64,000 nucleotides of DNA. Source: Portunus trituberculatus. Lineage: Eukaryota; Arthropoda; Malacostraca; Decapoda; Portunidae. The notes below the pieces were generated by a model. The model ran no database searches, was not told the DNA's origin, and saw only the letters and a list, made by a program, of their open reading frames with translations. The translations under genes were made by a program, and so were the position numbers. Positions 32,053-46,868 of this stretch are shown one piece after another; position 1 is the first letter of the stretch; the number at the start of each line of letters is the position of its first letter. The stretch covers positions 10,190,360 through 10,254,359 of the forward strand of contig NC_059303.1 in assembly GCF_017591435.1 (NCBI RefSeq). The letters run 5' to 3'.

Positions 32053-34914
32053 GGAGGAGAAAATGATGGCATTTCCCCCACCCTTGCAGCAACACAGGGT
32101 CTCGTACATACCACTGCCACGCTCCGGACCTCAAGCGCATGCCACACAGCAATAACTTTACACAGTTATTCTTACCGGCTAGAAAAGAAATGCAAAAAAG
32201 GCCATATAAATCAACTAGTCAAATCAGGGACAAACATCAAGCTATGTCTATAATGCAAACATCACGTGTTATGAAAGTATTTACACTGTGCATTAAGTGA
32301 ATAAAAAATACATAAGTGCTAAATAAGTAACTGCTGACCGAAATTCATGAGAGGTGACAAACTCTGAAACTTTACAACACGTGAATGTTTCCTTGAAGCA
32401 GTAAAATCTTATGTTAGAATCAGCTTCATGCTTAGTAAAGCAATGTGCTTAAAATCATATTAAATAGTGACAAACAATTGTGAAACACACATGCTACACT
32501 GCATAAAAAATGCAAAACTGGACAAACTGGTTATCACTAGTGGAAAACACTGCATGAATATAAAACAAAAATCAAAATGTCACACGTCTGGATATACAGA
32601 GTGCAGCATTACAAAATTATTGTGCAAATCTTATCTAAATTATATATGATAAATATAATTAAATATTCATGTGAATAAGTATCAACTTATAAGACAAAAA
32701 GAATGCAAATATATGAAGTCTTAAAACAAACACTTAATGGAAAGTGAATAATGGGATAAAAAAAATAATCATAATGATGAAGTTTAAATAATCAGATCAA
32801 TAAAAATGAAAATAATAATGAATGCAATAAGATGAGGAAAAAAATAATGTAAAAATGAATGAATGAGATAAGATGATGATAGAGGCAATTAGATGGTTTT
32901 AAAGCGTCGTGTGAGCATAACAGAATAAATAGCAGAATGAAATAGAAACTCCTCACCATTTACATTTTTGTATCACCGAATCTTACCAGATCCATAGTTA
33001 CTAGTTCCAGCGTACTTAATTACTTTTCATTAAGAGTATACGTTGTGGTTTCTGGAGGGAGATTGAATTCATATCCGTATTGAGAATTAAAGGCTGCATG
33101 AAGCATAAATAACAGATAAATAGTTGATCAATAAACAAATGTCCTGTATATATAGTGGTAGAATTAAAAGTTTCGTAGTGAGGGCGTCTTTCTCCTCCCC
33201 CTCGCATGTCCTACACCCACGTCTTCCCACATCCTCCAGGGAAGGCTGAGAGAATGACTGATCTCCGTTATTTCCTCAATATTGTGAGCGTTTATGTCCC
33301 TGGGCGAGACGCATCACCCGCCACGCCGACAAAAGCCGCGGTGTTGCCCCTCATGACACCCTCCTCACAATTTATTATAATAGTTTTCCCTCTGACTTAA
33401 GACCCTTTCTGGTGGATTAGTCGAGACGTTATCAAGGAAAAGAGAAAGAGGACCACGCAGGAGGAGAAGGGAAGAGGAGGAAAGGGGACGTGATGAGTAA
33501 AAAGAAAGTGAAAATAACCATAATGAAAATTAGAAAAAAAATAGATCCCTAAAGTAATAAGTATAAATAATGAATAAATAAAAATAAATAAAAGACAAGA
33601 TGTAAAAATGCAAGTAAAAATAGTAATAGGTAACGAATAAAGCGGTTCACAGATATAAAAATAATATAGAAAGACAGACTAACAGATATATGTAAGTGGA
33701 AAGAGACAGACAAGCAGGTAGACAAGCAGGTAGGTAAGTAAGGCCACTCTTTTGTATTGAAAGACACATACATCAATAAATATCGATGCTTCTCTCATTG
33801 CGACTCATTACGAATGTGACTCACTGGCATCCCCCTTGAGGCTCCACCCCCATTCTCCTCCTTCCCTGGACCACTCTGCTCCAGGACCCGCCGCCACTCC
33901 CTCTCCTCTTCCCTGGCTCGCACAGTCTTCGTTTCTACACTCAGCTTCCACTCCGTAACACTTTTTATTCCACTATATCACATAAATATATTTAGACGCT
34001 TCTCAGTTAACAAAAAAGACTACTAATGTAAATCTATTCATGACGGAATTGGGGAGGAAGATATACATAAATAAATAAGGAAGAGGAAGAAGAAAAAACG
34101 AAAAAGAATAACGATTAATCTATTATCTCTACAAACATCACGAGAAAGGGAGAGCGTGTGGTGGACAATAATAAAGAACGAGCGTGCGCAGGGAGGGGGC
34201 GGCTGAAGGGGAACGAGAGGGGAAAAGAAAAGAGGGATCGCGAGGGAGTGGAGGAGGCAAGGGATGGTGTCCCTTCAGCAGGACTGATGAGGGACGCGGG
34301 ACGGGCGTGGACACCCCATCAGAGGACGCTCCTTATCTGCCCTTGGGAGATAACTCACTCTCAGCGGGGAGCAGTGTGCCTTCCTTCCTCCTCCTGCCAT
34401 GACTGACCACAGGGTGTAAGACTGACTCGCTGAGCCATACATCGCCTCAGACATATCTAAATTCCGGCCAAGATCAAATGTTTGTTTGAAATAAAAGCAA
34501 GTAATATAATATTAATCTTCAAATAAACACGTTCCATGCTTAACAAATCACGCAAACATGCAAACGAAACACGAAACGCAATATGCAAGTGGACGGCATG
34601 CAAGAAAGGCTTTCACTGATGCACACAATGGTGAAAACAAACGAAACATGTGCTTGAAATATTGTAATGTGTCAAGAAATATAAATATAAATAATACTTT
34701 CTATCAATACCCTCGCCCCCTTCATTCCCTTCATCTTTTTCCTTGAAGCCCAGTCGTGGAGATGGTAAGGAGAGAGACAGGATGTATTCTATGAAGTTTG
34801 CAGAGCGAGAGGGCAAGGAAAGAGATGGAAGAGAAGAGGGGGGTATGAAGCGACCAGACGTAGAGTAAAAACTGGTATTTGTTGGTTCCGACAGCCGCAA
34901 CTGACGCTAAATAC

Positions 34915-35060
34915 TTCATGTTCGCCTAATTAATGGCTTCTGAAGGCTATCATCGAGTAGCTGCCATCTCGCCGCTGCTGACGGATGGGGCTGCTATAAT
35001 TAACGTGAAGGGTGGCGGGGGGTCCTCGGTAGGCCTCCGCACCCTCGCTTCACGCCATCA
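34915..35060. promoter_or_regulatory. Short island with paired TAATTA motifs in the Antp intron
   Basis: CTAATTAATGG (34926-34936) and TATAATTAACG (34995-35005) flank a GC-rich segment. These are typical Hox core sites. Function is unproven. Confidence 0.2.
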
Positions 35061-36139
35061 TCTCTTTCATGGCCTTATCTGCCCACACCTCTGCTCCCTC
35101 TTCTTTCTCCTCCCTCATTCCTTCCCTCCTTCTCCGATGTTGTCCTTCTATACCTAATCAACGTCTGTTGTTTTGCCTCCGAGAAACTTTCTTACCGTAA
35201 AGGAGAAAAGAGGAGGTTGGAATGTAATGTGGTGTGTAATATCGAGAGCTTGGTACCGCGATGCTCATGCAGATTCTGCCTTGCAAAGATAACAAAGAGG
35301 GCGATCGGTGTTTAATGACTTGCTGGGTCTCCTTGTATATAGTCACCTTAAAATAATTTTTCTTATTGTTCTATGAAAATTCTACTTGATTTATTTATTC
35401 TTATTAGAAATTACTTTAGTGTCAATGGATTTGCAACAATTCATAATGCATGCTACTTTATCAGTTACTCTTTTCTTTGCAGGTAAGAGGCAGGTCGTGA
35501 ATGAGATTTGGAACCTTGAGTCTCGTGACAGAAGAGCGGGCGGCAGTGTGTCACGGGGTAACATGGGGTAAGGAAGGGTAAGGAGAGTCACTGGAATAGG
35601 GACGAGGCCTGTTCCACTACGCTGATCACTAATAGTAACCCCCACTTAACCCCCAACTCCCATCCCACCTCCCGGGGCTACTAAGCAACACTATGAATAT
35701 GCTAATTCCATTCATCCTTTGCAATCAATGAGGAATTAAATACCGCATCGGATATGGTGAGTGGATTATGTTGCAATGACCTCAATTTGGCACAGCTCAT
35801 CCATTTATACGCTGCTGATATGATATTTTACACTTCACATTCCCTGCACCGAATTTTATAGTGTATGTTCATATTGAATTCTAATGGCGTTAATCAGTTA
35901 GGAGATTTAAAAATACAGATACATGTTGGTATTCAGAGTAAAATTCAGGGGAATTCTATAACTAAATAAGAACAAAAACACGTATAACTTGATTCAGAAT
36001 TTGATGTAAAATTTGTCCCTCATGAACAACTTGCAATTTTAAAAAGAGGGTTTCATATATCACTTGAGAGCAAATACTGACAAAAAAAAAAAACAATTTA
36101 AATTGGATGGAAACGTGATCAGTGAGAAAAGACTATCAA

Positions 36140-36204
36140 ATAATTATAATATTAATAATAATAATAATGATAATAATAATAATAACAATAATAATAATAA
36201 TAAT
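36140..36204. repeat. (AAT)n array
   Basis: AAT units with GAT and AAC variants. Confidence 0.92.
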
Positions 36205-36555
36205 ATGTCTAGAATATATTTTAAATTGAGGAAAAATGTAAATCAGTCAACATGGCACGTACTCTACACAATCCCTCCACTCCCTCCCACTTTCTATCCC
36301 TTTCCTCTCAGTGCAGGCGTCCGCCTCCCCTCGTCCCCTCGCTGGACGGCTGGCAGAGGGCGTCACTCGGGAGCCACTGGTGTCATCGGGAGGGAGGACT
36401 CAAAGGGCCAGCCAACCAGCGACGGCCACTGACAAAGGCCTGCTGGCGGAGCTCATTTCTCCGCCCGCCAGACACCTTTCTGCCCGGACAATACTCACGC
36501 CGGGAACCAGGAAGGGCGAAGGGGAAGAGGGAGAGAGGGAGGCAAGAAAGGATAC

Positions 36556-36558
<3 letters not shown>

Positions 36559-36612
<54 letters not shown>
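36559..36612. repeat. (CT)n microsatellite
   Basis: About 26 CT units. Confidence 0.95.
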
Positions 36613-36614
<2 letters not shown>

Positions 36615-36823
36615 TTCCCTCTATGCGTCTCCCCTCCTTTCCCTTTCTATCCTCTGTACTGTCCTTCTCCCTCTTTTAGTGTCTATTATCCAAGGGAAGT
36701 GGAGCGAGCGAGCTTTTGTCACTTCATATTGAATTTGGGAAGAAAAACGTAAATGGGACAGAAAACAAAACTGAGCAACGGAAAAAAAAATATACATATA
36801 TAGAATAAAATAGTGTACGATAC

Positions 36824-36826
<3 letters not shown>

Positions 36827-36870
<44 letters not shown>
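36827..36870. repeat. (GA)n microsatellite
   Basis: 22 GA units. Confidence 0.95.
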
Positions 36871-36873
<3 letters not shown>

Positions 36874-37483
36874 CGTGAATCCCATAATGACATTTATCCA
36901 TTAATTCAATCTTAATTTTGGTTCTGTAAAGACAAGAAGGATGTATAATATTTATCTCAACTTTTGCTTATCGACTGCAGCGCGAGGTGAGGCGACGGAC
37001 CGCAGGGCCGTAACATATGCCACTAATGATGCCTCTATGAAGCCCCATCAGGTATTCGAATTGCTGCTTCACTATGATTAAAGAGACCATCAATCACGAA
37101 CCCAATAGATGAATGTTCAATGTCCACCGCTAAACTGGAGAAAACTCAGTGAATTTCACCTCAGAAACTTTTTTTTAATTAAATTCACACTGAAACACCA
37201 TAAAAGGACAATGTATTTTTTTGAAGAACACAAAGTACAATAGAAAACGATACATGCTGTGAAAATAAGACTACATATTCAACTATCAATGGGAAGATGG
37301 ATTTTCCTACACCTCCTTCGTGATGTTGGATGCCAATTTCTCTTCGCCATCGACTAACGTTACCCTGTCTCTTCATCGGGACCTCATGCATGCTGGGAGG
37401 TACCAAAGAGTGGCACAAATTCAGTGGAAAATTGGGTCACTGAACTCAATTTTAAGCGATTTAACTCGGAACCCACCATATCA

Positions 37484-37504
37484 TTTTTTTTTTTTTTTTT
37501 TTTT
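37484..37504. repeat. Poly(T) run, 21 bases
   Basis: A possible retroposon tail read on the minus strand, ending at GCCCCTC. No recognisable element body was identified. Confidence 0.7.
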
Positions 37505-37610
37505 GAGGGGCTTTAATGCTCTAGTTGCCCTCCCATCCCTCCCTACCATCCTCCTCCCTGAAACATCTCTCATTTTTTATACTCTTTCCACTTTAGTTGT
37601 TTGCCTAAAG

Positions 37611-37614
<4 letters not shown>

Positions 37615-37662
<48 letters not shown>
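37615..37662. repeat. (CT)n microsatellite
   Basis: 24 CT units. Confidence 0.95.
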
Positions 37663-37665
<3 letters not shown>

Positions 37666-38177
37666 CCCTTCGTGAGCCTATCTCTTGACAAATGGCGGCG
37701 CTCTGTCAGTATCCAGGTGTTCGATTGCTTTCACGTCCTTAGAAAAGGATTGTAACGTGGTCATTCTTGAATAAAAAAACATCCGTAATCGCCAGCCCCA
37801 CAAAAAAAAGTGCACTGAAATACCATTAATATTCCAATTCCTGATGCCTTTTTTTTTTTAGAATCCAAGTAATTTGTATGTAAGTAAATAACATTGAGGA
37901 AAGGAAGTAAAGGATAAAATGTCAAACGAACTTGATAACTTTTCCATTTTCTCCTCCTTGTGTCTCTAATCCCGAGTGAGTTCATTCATATGAGAAAGCG
38001 GAAATTTAATTAAGTTTTCCCTCTTCTTCCCACGGGCTTCCTCGTCAGCAGTGAGCGGGATCAGTGGTCGCGTCCCCCTCGGCATACCTAAACAGCACCC
38101 GCCATCCCCCAGCACCACTCCCACTCCGTCATGAAGATGGATTACATCCCAGCCCAGCCCCAGCTGTTTTATCACTG

Positions 38178-38292
<115 letters not shown>

Positions 38293-38679
38293 CTACGTTC
38301 TCTAATCAAATAAAAAAAAAAGTCGAAGGAAAGGCACCGTACCCAGAATTCCTGTAATCTATAAAAACTAGATGAATTCAAACACAAGTCCTCAATCCTT
38401 TCCATCACCACCATTGAAAAAAAATCAATAAATACAAATAAAAACGAAAGACTGTGAAAGAAAACCAAAATTACATCTTCTTCACGTCATCCTCTCCCTC
38501 CCTCCAACCCTGCAACTCCAGCACGTCAAGAGAAGCTTCCCAAAAGTCCGCGGAGGAGCAGGAAAGTGAAGAGGCGCTGGAGAGGTGTCACTCAGCCGGA
38601 GATCCCGAGGTCGTTTTTCATTTGCATCCGTAGCGGGGGATCAGGCACGTCGGTCTGCAGTGATGCCTGACATTAAGCC

Positions 38680-40110
38680 CACGACTGAGATGAAACCCAA
38701 GACCCACCTGACGACGTAGAAGGTGGAAGAAAAGCAAGAAGAGAGAAAAAGATGCAAGACCCATCTGATGATATAGGAGAAGGAGGATGAAGAGGATGAG
38801 GGAGAAGGAAAGAAGTGTGTGGAGGAGGAGGAGGAGGAGGAGGAGGAGGAAGGAGGAGGAGGAGGAGGAGGAGGAGGAGGAGGAGGAGGAGGAGGAGAAG
38901 GAGGAGGAAAAGGAAGTAATCGTTATGAAGCATATGGTTGGAAAGAAAAATTAAATGTCAAAGGAAATGAAGACGGAGAATTTTAATGAGAAGCGTGGAG
39001 CTAATTTTACTCGACGAAAAATGTTGGGACAAGGAGTCGAAGGAGTAAAACAAGAAAAAAAAAAAACCAATCTAGAATAAAGAAAAAAAGACGAACATCA
39101 TACATAAGTGAACGCCGGAAGAGGAAACGTAGGATGAATGAAGTCAGCCAGTTGGTTTACACACGAAATTCAGACATAATGAACAAAACGGCTGAAAAAA
39201 AGGCAGTAATGAGAGTTATTCAGTTGCTTCCTTTCACCCTTCTCTTTTTCGTCTTTATTTATGCCCTCACTTTCCCACTCCGCCTACTGTTCTTCCCCCC
39301 ACCCCTACTCACTCCCCTCCCGCCAATAAGGAAGAGCGGAGTTCCCAATAACTTGCATCGCGTGAAAGAGAAGTTACAACAGAGGGAAGTGCAGAAAAGC
39401 TACTAATTTTACTCCACAATTGACCACTGCACCATTACTCTTTGACTGCCACTCTCCCTCTCACCTCCTCTCCTCTTCGCACTCCTCTCTTTCTCTTTTC
39501 GCTCTCTTTACTTTCCTCTACTCCTCCTCCTCCTCCTCCTCCTCCTCCATCCCTGGGCTATTCAACAGGTGCCTTGATACCTACTCCCTCCACCTCCTCC
39601 CCTCTCAGTGAACCGCCACCTCACCTCTCGTAATTTCTCTCCTCCTCCTCTTCCTCTTCACTACTTCCTCCTCCCCGTCTCCTTTATCTTTCCTGTCCTT
39701 TCATACTCGTTCATAGTATATTAGTAGTTTTTTTCCTGTAATCTATAATGAGTTATAGTGGATGGGAAGAGAGAGGGAAGAGGCGAGGAAGGAGAGGAAG
39801 GGGTGGAGATAAAGCTTAGAGTGTGAAGGAGGGAGGAGAGGAGATAGAGTGAGGGAACTTTAGGATGTGGATAGCGTAAGAAAGACTGTTGAAGTGAGAA
39901 GGTAAATAAAGAAGAATAGCGAAAAAGACGAAGAAAAATGGATGAACACTGACGAAGAGATAAAGTGAGAGTGATGAGAGAACTGCGCAGGAGATGAAAG
40001 GGATACATGAACGGGAGAGGGGAAAGGAAATGAGACAGAGAAAACGGAAACAAGAAGGGGTAGTGAAAGGGTTATGGAGGGAAGGGACGGGTGAGGAAAG
40101 GTGAATGCCA
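38680..40110. other. Alternating purine/pyrimidine strand-asymmetry domain
   Basis: On the plus strand, 38680-39130 is purine-rich (with the GGA array), 39230-39720 is pyrimidine-rich (with a short CTC array near 39521-39549), and 39765-40110 is purine-rich again. Overlapping Ser/Leu/Phe/Pro frames result from this composition, not from genes. Confidence 0.6.
38819..38909. repeat. (GGA)n array
   Basis: GGA units with two single-base slips, inside a longer purine-rich block. Confidence 0.94.
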
Positions 40111-40994
40111 ACAGTGAAAAGTACTGACAGTAATGTAGTGGTTGTCACCTCTACCCTCCCTCCTATGCCCCGCGGCGGCTACAGCGACAAATGAGCGCTA
40201 CAACTAAACGTGTCTGTATGTATGAACGCGTCCAATAATCAGATCACGAGGCTTATAAAAAAAAAAAAAAATGGTCCCCTCAAAGAATCCAATACTTTAA
40301 CTTCAGTATACGAGTACGTACGAAAAAGACATATGTGAGAGTGATCCTGTTTCCGACGCAGTGTTTTAGTTCTCCAAAATGACGATTGTCTCCTGTTTTC
40401 CTTCCCTCACTCCTTCGGCGGTCATATTTCTCCCGTAGACTAATCTCTCCTCGTTTTCTCAAGAGCCAAAGAAAACGTCGTCCCCCCGGAGCCGTGTCAC
40501 AGTGAGTTATGTCCACACTTCCTCTACATGAATATTCCTACGAGGACTGATTCTTTTTTATGATTCTTTTTTTCACATTTATTTTCTTCTTTCCATAGAT
40601 ATTTTTCTGTCAGAGTATGTCGAAACAAAATACTTCCTAGCGAGAGAGTTTATAACATCTTTACTACTATCCCCCTTCCAACACGAATTCCTCTTGTCAC
40701 TTCAGTCCTGACAGATAGATACAAGATGATTAGAAATGTTTTGACGTACGGTGCGCGCCAGAGGTAATGAAAGAGACAGAGCAAAAAAGAGAGACAAAAT
40801 AATATTGTTGGCCCTCTGTTGACTCATTTTCTTTTTCCTTCCCTTCCATACCACCGTTCTCCTCCCCTCCTTCCCTCCTTCATCCGCCTTGCCCTTACCG
40901 CCCCTACTCCCTGTCCTCCGCTAGACAGTACACACTAGCCAGGACGCCCTTTATCACCTCGCTGGCACGCCTCTGAGATTTCTGACTCCACATG

Positions 40995-40995
<1 letters not shown>

Positions 40996-41054
<59 letters not shown>
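40996..41054. repeat. (GA)n microsatellite
   Basis: 29 GA units. Confidence 0.95.
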
Positions 41055-41057
<3 letters not shown>

Positions 41058-42793
41058 ACTCAATTTAGTGATTTCATATACACAGGAAATGCACGTAACT
41101 CCTAGCGCAAAGTAAGTCAAGATCAATCACGAAGAAAAATAAAGAAAGGAACCAAGAGAGAAAGAAAAAAATAGTGAAATAAGAAAGGCTGAAAGGAAGA
41201 GCTGAAAGAATAAAATGAAACAGGAAGAGAAGAGAGGAGAATGTAAAAAAAAAAATGACAACAAAACAAAACAAAAAATAAGGTAAAAATTAAGGAAAAA
41301 AAAATATTAATGAAATGGGAACAAAAAAGGATGGCAATCTAAAATGTAAAGAGAAAATTTCCATGGCCCGCTTATGAGCTTAGGCCTCTCTAACAGCCTG
41401 ATCAAGATAATGCATTCGTTTAATTCCGCCTAATGGATGAGGAAAGGGAACAGTGAGAGGGGAGGAGGTTTGAGGGGGACTGAAAGAAAAGAGAAAGGGT
41501 ATAGTGGTGGGTGGCAGTGGTTGGGTGAAGAGCAGAAGGAAGGGGGAGTGGAAAGGGCTGAAGGGGACAATTACAGTTAATGCATTCCAGCCGGATTAAG
41601 CCTGTTATCGTGCTCCGTCCGGCAGTAATTTGGTAAAGGGAGCAGCAGGAACAAAACGGTGATACTGGAACGATTTGCATTTCATGAATACATTTTCAAT
41701 AGTGTCGCGGCGCCATGCTCGCAAGCCTTCCTTGATTCGTTACATATAGGAGGAGTCCCGCGAATGACAACCAGCTGTGTCTCGAAGGAAGTGGTGAGAG
41801 ATTTGCTTTGAAAGTCCCGCCATGTTTCTGTACCGCTACCAAACGCCATGCTGATCTCCCGCACTGCGTCCGAAAGATTCAGTCTCTAAAAAATGACATT
41901 ATTTTTCTCTTCTTTTGTACACCCTGATACATTTCTCCATAATGATAATGCTCTATAAACTCGCCGGGAAGGAACAAAGGACAGAGCTGTCACACATATG
42001 AGTAATTGCCAACGTTTGTTTACATAATAACATGACGACCGTGGCAAGTGTTGAGACGCTCCCAGAGGCGTAAGGTTTCCACCGCACATCAAGTAACTTG
42101 CCCTACATTCCAGTCGCTTTTTTGTGCCTTCACTACAGCCACATGTGATTGTGAAGAACAATGATCACAAGGGAAAGGCAATGTGTCTTTCCTTGGCGCG
42201 TTGTCTGCGTGTTCCATTGAGTAAAATGTGGAGGAGAAACAAGGGTGGTGGTGGCGTCTGCTGCCGCGCGCCATGTCAACACAATCCCGGGAGGTAGGCG
42301 GGAGGGAGGAGCAAGCGGCCCTGACCAAACAATAGAGCGAGCATGAAATATTACCCAAACACTTTAATGTGAGCAGATCTGAGACTGTTTCGCCGGGAGT
42401 AACACAGCAGGACACCTTAGTGACCACCTGGTGACGATGTGCTATGGACATGACGTGTGGAAAGGAATGAGGACAATGTTAGACAAAAAGTAACAAACAA
42501 CAAAGAGAGCCACATCACAAGCTGCTCAAAACGTGTTCCTCTCTTCCGCCTTTATATCCACATGGCGGGGTAAAGAACGACCCATATCGAGGAAGTCATC
42601 TAGGAAGGACCCTTTAAAAGAGCAGCGCCTCGCTACCTCTACCTACACCATCCTGAGTCACTTGTTACCCCATCGGGCCTCGACCCCTCCCACGCCTGAC
42701 GGTGGAGTTTATAGCTCCTGAGGGAGACGAGGCCACACATCAAACTGTAAACGCAACTCCACACCACAACCACGAGCACCTTCCCTTCTTGCC

Positions 42794-42849
42794 CCTCCTC
42801 CTCCTCCTCCTCCTCCTCCTCCTCCTCCTCCTCCTCTTCCTCCTCCTCT
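42794..42849. repeat. (CTC)n array
   Basis: About 18 CTC units. Confidence 0.94.
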
Positions 42850-43854
42850 ACCACCACCACCTTTTCACCTTGACGTCACCCATTAATTTTTTAAGTTTAC
42901 TTTTTATTTACTTTCCTTGACATGAACAACATTTCTTTTATTTGTAGATTCCTTTCTGTCTTCATCCCATCATTACGACTGGAATTCCTACAATTTATTT
43001 ACCTATTTTTTTTATGTTCATTCCTTTCTCTTTTATCTTCATGCAGCTGCTGCTCCTTCCTCCCTTCCACGTAGCACCAAGATTGATAAATGATATCTCG
43101 GCATGAAGGAAGTTGGCGTGAGGTCTTTCCTCGTTGCATGAGTGAGTTGTGGCTTTGGATCTTCCGAGAAAGTCAGCAAGGACGGGAGCGAGATGAAAAC
43201 CAGGAAAGAAAAAAGGGAACGCATGGGAAGGAAATAAATATTGATCGATGTTGTGAACACATTGACTATAAATGCTAAAAATAAGTTAATACAAGTTTGT
43301 ATAAGAATACATGTAAGATTATATAAATCTGTTAAAAAATGCATGTAAAATGACAAGGATAGAGCAGTTAACTTGCCATCTTTTTTAAACTTGGGATATC
43401 TGTACAAGTTACACGCTGAGTTTATTATCACTTCCCGCCTGATACTCCCCATGTGAGTAGTGGTCACTTGACTGACAGTGCAGCACGTCTCCTGAGAGCT
43501 TGGCTAAAAGACGGACCTCCTGATTCACATTGTCAATCACCACTTATCTCCCATCCTCGGTGCTGTCCTTTCACCTCTTCTCTCATATCATAAACCTACT
43601 CGGCATTCTCCCTGCACTCCCTCTCCCACACTTCTCTTCAATCACTCCCTCTCCCTTGTATCCACAACAGCCGTTTCCAGCCCGTTATAGGTCGTTTGGG
43701 GAAGTATCGCACCGTTCTGCCGCTCGCCACACCGATTAGGTAGTGATTACTGGGAGTACAGTGTGAGCTGTTGAGTTGTGAAGTGGGAGGAGTGGTGAGT
43801 TGAGCGTAAAGGCAGTTCCACTAAGAGAAAATAACTTAATAAAAGTGCAAGTAG

Positions 43855-43856
<2 letters not shown>

Positions 43857-43953
<97 letters not shown>

Positions 43954-43954
43954 C

Positions 43955-43990
<36 letters not shown>
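43857..43990. repeat. (GT)n microsatellite
   Basis: GT units with three GC substitutions near 43949-43959. Confidence 0.95.
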
Positions 43991-43993
<3 letters not shown>

Positions 43994-45039
43994 TCACCTC
44001 CTCGGTCGCCTGCTAGTCACCCAGCCAGTCTTCCCCATTACGGAGCGCGCGTGTGCGTATGTGTGCGCGCTTGCTATTTCCTTGCTTGTCAATGCTGCAG
44101 CCCGTTCATTGGCTTTCCTATAGCTGACCAAACTGCAGCGTCAACTCAGTAAACAAAGCAGTTATGTGAGGGGAGCGCCAACCGGGACCAGTAAATCTGT
44201 TCCAAGCTCAAACCCATTTCCGCTTGTGTCCGCAGCCGTTCATGTGCCTCTGTTTACTCCTCCAACAACTGGGTGTCCGCGGTGTCCACGCGCAAACTAC
44301 TACTACACGCACACACACACACGATAAGATAGGTCTGCCGTTAGTCATATTCACTTTACTACTATACATTTTTTTATAACTGTTTCCTCCTGTAAATTTT
44401 TATATGTTTATATTTCTATTCAACTAGTTAACTTGGGAGGTAACACGAAAATTACGACCTCAGAAAGAAAAATGCCTAAGTTGAGTTTTATTATTTTTTT
44501 CTTTGCATGTTTATTGGAGTTTAGCTAGAAAGGAGTCCATTTGCATGTATGCTCAAGAATGTTAATATTTACTACAAAATTACTCCGGTAAAGCTTGAAC
44601 TATGAGAAAAAGAAATAATTGGTACGCCATGAGTAAAGTGAAGTTGATATACAAATTAGTATCAATTACAACAAAACACTAAAGCAAACCCATTTAGGGT
44701 TCCAAAGTTAGAAAAAAATATAATTACTAATACAATTTGGGAAATTTAGTGAGACAGGTGGTATTTCAAGGTCGGATTAGTAATTTATAGCAATTTATAG
44801 CAAGTGAAAGTAACGTAGAACATGAACTCAACGACGAACAACGAATGCCAACGCGTGCATCTAATATACAACAAAGACGAAATTTATCACAAAAGAATAA
44901 CAAATATCACTGAATGCTAGCTAGCACCTCACCTTACACAAAACACTTCCCCTTACGTTTTTCTCCTTTTTTCCTCAGCTCCAGCGCCATCCACTCGCAC
45001 ACGATTTCGAAGTGGAACTGTTTCTTTCCCTCTCTTAAA

Positions 45040-45230
45040 AAAAAAAGAGGCTCGCCACGAGGACCCTCTCCGGCCTGTCGCTTCGGGTTGGTTGTCTTGT
45101 CGCTGTCCCAATCTGGTCCATCCCTTAATTAAGTCTGGGTCTTCCGGGGAGACGGGGAGACAGTCGGCAGCCGCAAAGGTCGTCCGGCCCATTGTAAAGA
45201 GATTTGCCTGGAAGCTCCTCACCATTTCTC
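45040..45230. promoter_or_regulatory. GC-rich island with TTAATTAAG motif near the 5' end of the Antp intron
   Basis: This is a complex sequence with a TTAATTAA core (45125-45132), about 1.6 kb downstream of the YPWM exon donor in the sense of transcription. Regulatory function is only suggested by position and motif. Confidence 0.18.
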
Positions 45231-45904
45231 TTCTGCTTCCTTGCTCTGCCCTTACACTTTTGACCTCACAAGTTATGACGTTTTACTTCTAACCTATTAC
45301 TGTGTTTTACGTATTATAATTTTATGATGAATGAATTCGAGAGCGTTGCTATACGTGTTTTCTGTGGTGGTCTCAATTTTTCTTGTATCCTGTGGCTATC
45401 TTCAACAAATATTTTTTCTTTGTTTGTCTATTTTTATAATAATAAGACGTTTTTTTTTTTTTTAACAGAGAATATCTACATTTTTACCTCAAAAAAAGTA
45501 TCCACCAGATTATATGACTGTTTGCCTTCCTGCCTGGCTATTAACCTCCCTACTTCTACCACCCTCCATCCACCATCCTCTCTCTCTCTCTCTCTCTAAG
45601 GTCAGAAGGGAACGTAATAAAGTAGGATTGTCTCTCCGGTTACCGCTTCGCCTTTGTCCGTGTCTGCGGAAGTGTCTCTACCGAAGAGAACACTGGAAGG
45701 TGCTACAGCAACTCGCATGAACTGCAAACTCGAACACTAGTATTGGAAAAGCGTACACAGGCAGGCAAGCACATTGGACAAGTGAATATTGATGTCAGAG
45801 CAATATTGAGATTACTAAAGCCAAGTGCAATGGTAGAAGTTGAAAAAAAAGCTTATCTGAAAAAATAACAAGGGAAAATTACATGAATGAAAAGCTGAAC
45901 GTAA

Positions 45905-45938
45905 ACACACACACACACGCACACGCACACGCACACAC

Positions 45939-45978
<40 letters not shown>
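45905..45978. repeat. (CA)n microsatellite with CG substitutions
   Basis: CA units, with CACG variants in the left third. Confidence 0.95.
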
Positions 45979-45981
<3 letters not shown>

Positions 45982-46868
45982 CGCGGTAGTGGGGGAGGGA
46001 GGGGTTGGAGGTGCAGTTTACGACCAGCCATAAAAGCAGCCACTGACCACAACTGGATTAAGGGTTTACGCCACACCGATCTGCTTTTTATTTATTTTTT
46101 TTTTCTAGCAGACCAACAGCCAAAAAGTTCTCTTGTTTTACTAATCTCATAAAACAAATCAATGGTTCACTGATATAAAGGAATTCTAAAGAAAAAACAG
46201 ATTTGCGATTTCCCATATTAAGAATAGCATTATTCAACATATTAGTTAGAATACATTATATAGACACGATGAGCGTCCTTAGGAAACAAGTTATTATCTC
46301 TCTTTCTTTCCTCCCTTACACCGCTCATACATTCTCCCAGGAGCAGCTCCACGTGCGGGCCGGCCAGCTTAGGGGTACTGCCTGTTGCGTCACCAGGCCT
46401 CTCCACCCGTCCCCCGGCATCCCTCCCAGGTTTCCACGCAGCTCAGCGCGGGACTCTGTATCCTACCATTATTTATGACGCACTGTTTATTTGTAAGGAA
46501 CGCCTTAGGTGAACGCCTTAGGTGTGTATGATTTTCCTTCTTGCGTGCAATTTTTACATCATCTGATATTAACAGCGGAGTGTGGATGACATGCTGCCGT
46601 ACAAATCGGCGATATCTGCTTAGAAATAGAGTAATTTTTCACTTTCTCGTATATGGATCATGGTTATTATCAGAATGTGAATAGTAAAAAGGTGAGATTT
46701 AGCTACAGTATGACAGGATTGTACGCGAAACAAGCTTTGGAAGATGCTCACTCATGTATGAAGAGCGGTGAGGGTGATGGATGGGGAAGGAAAGGTGAGG
46801 ATGGGACTGCGTGTTGGTGGGATGAATTCAAAGCTATCAAGGTGACAGGAAAGTGTTGCAATACTCAC

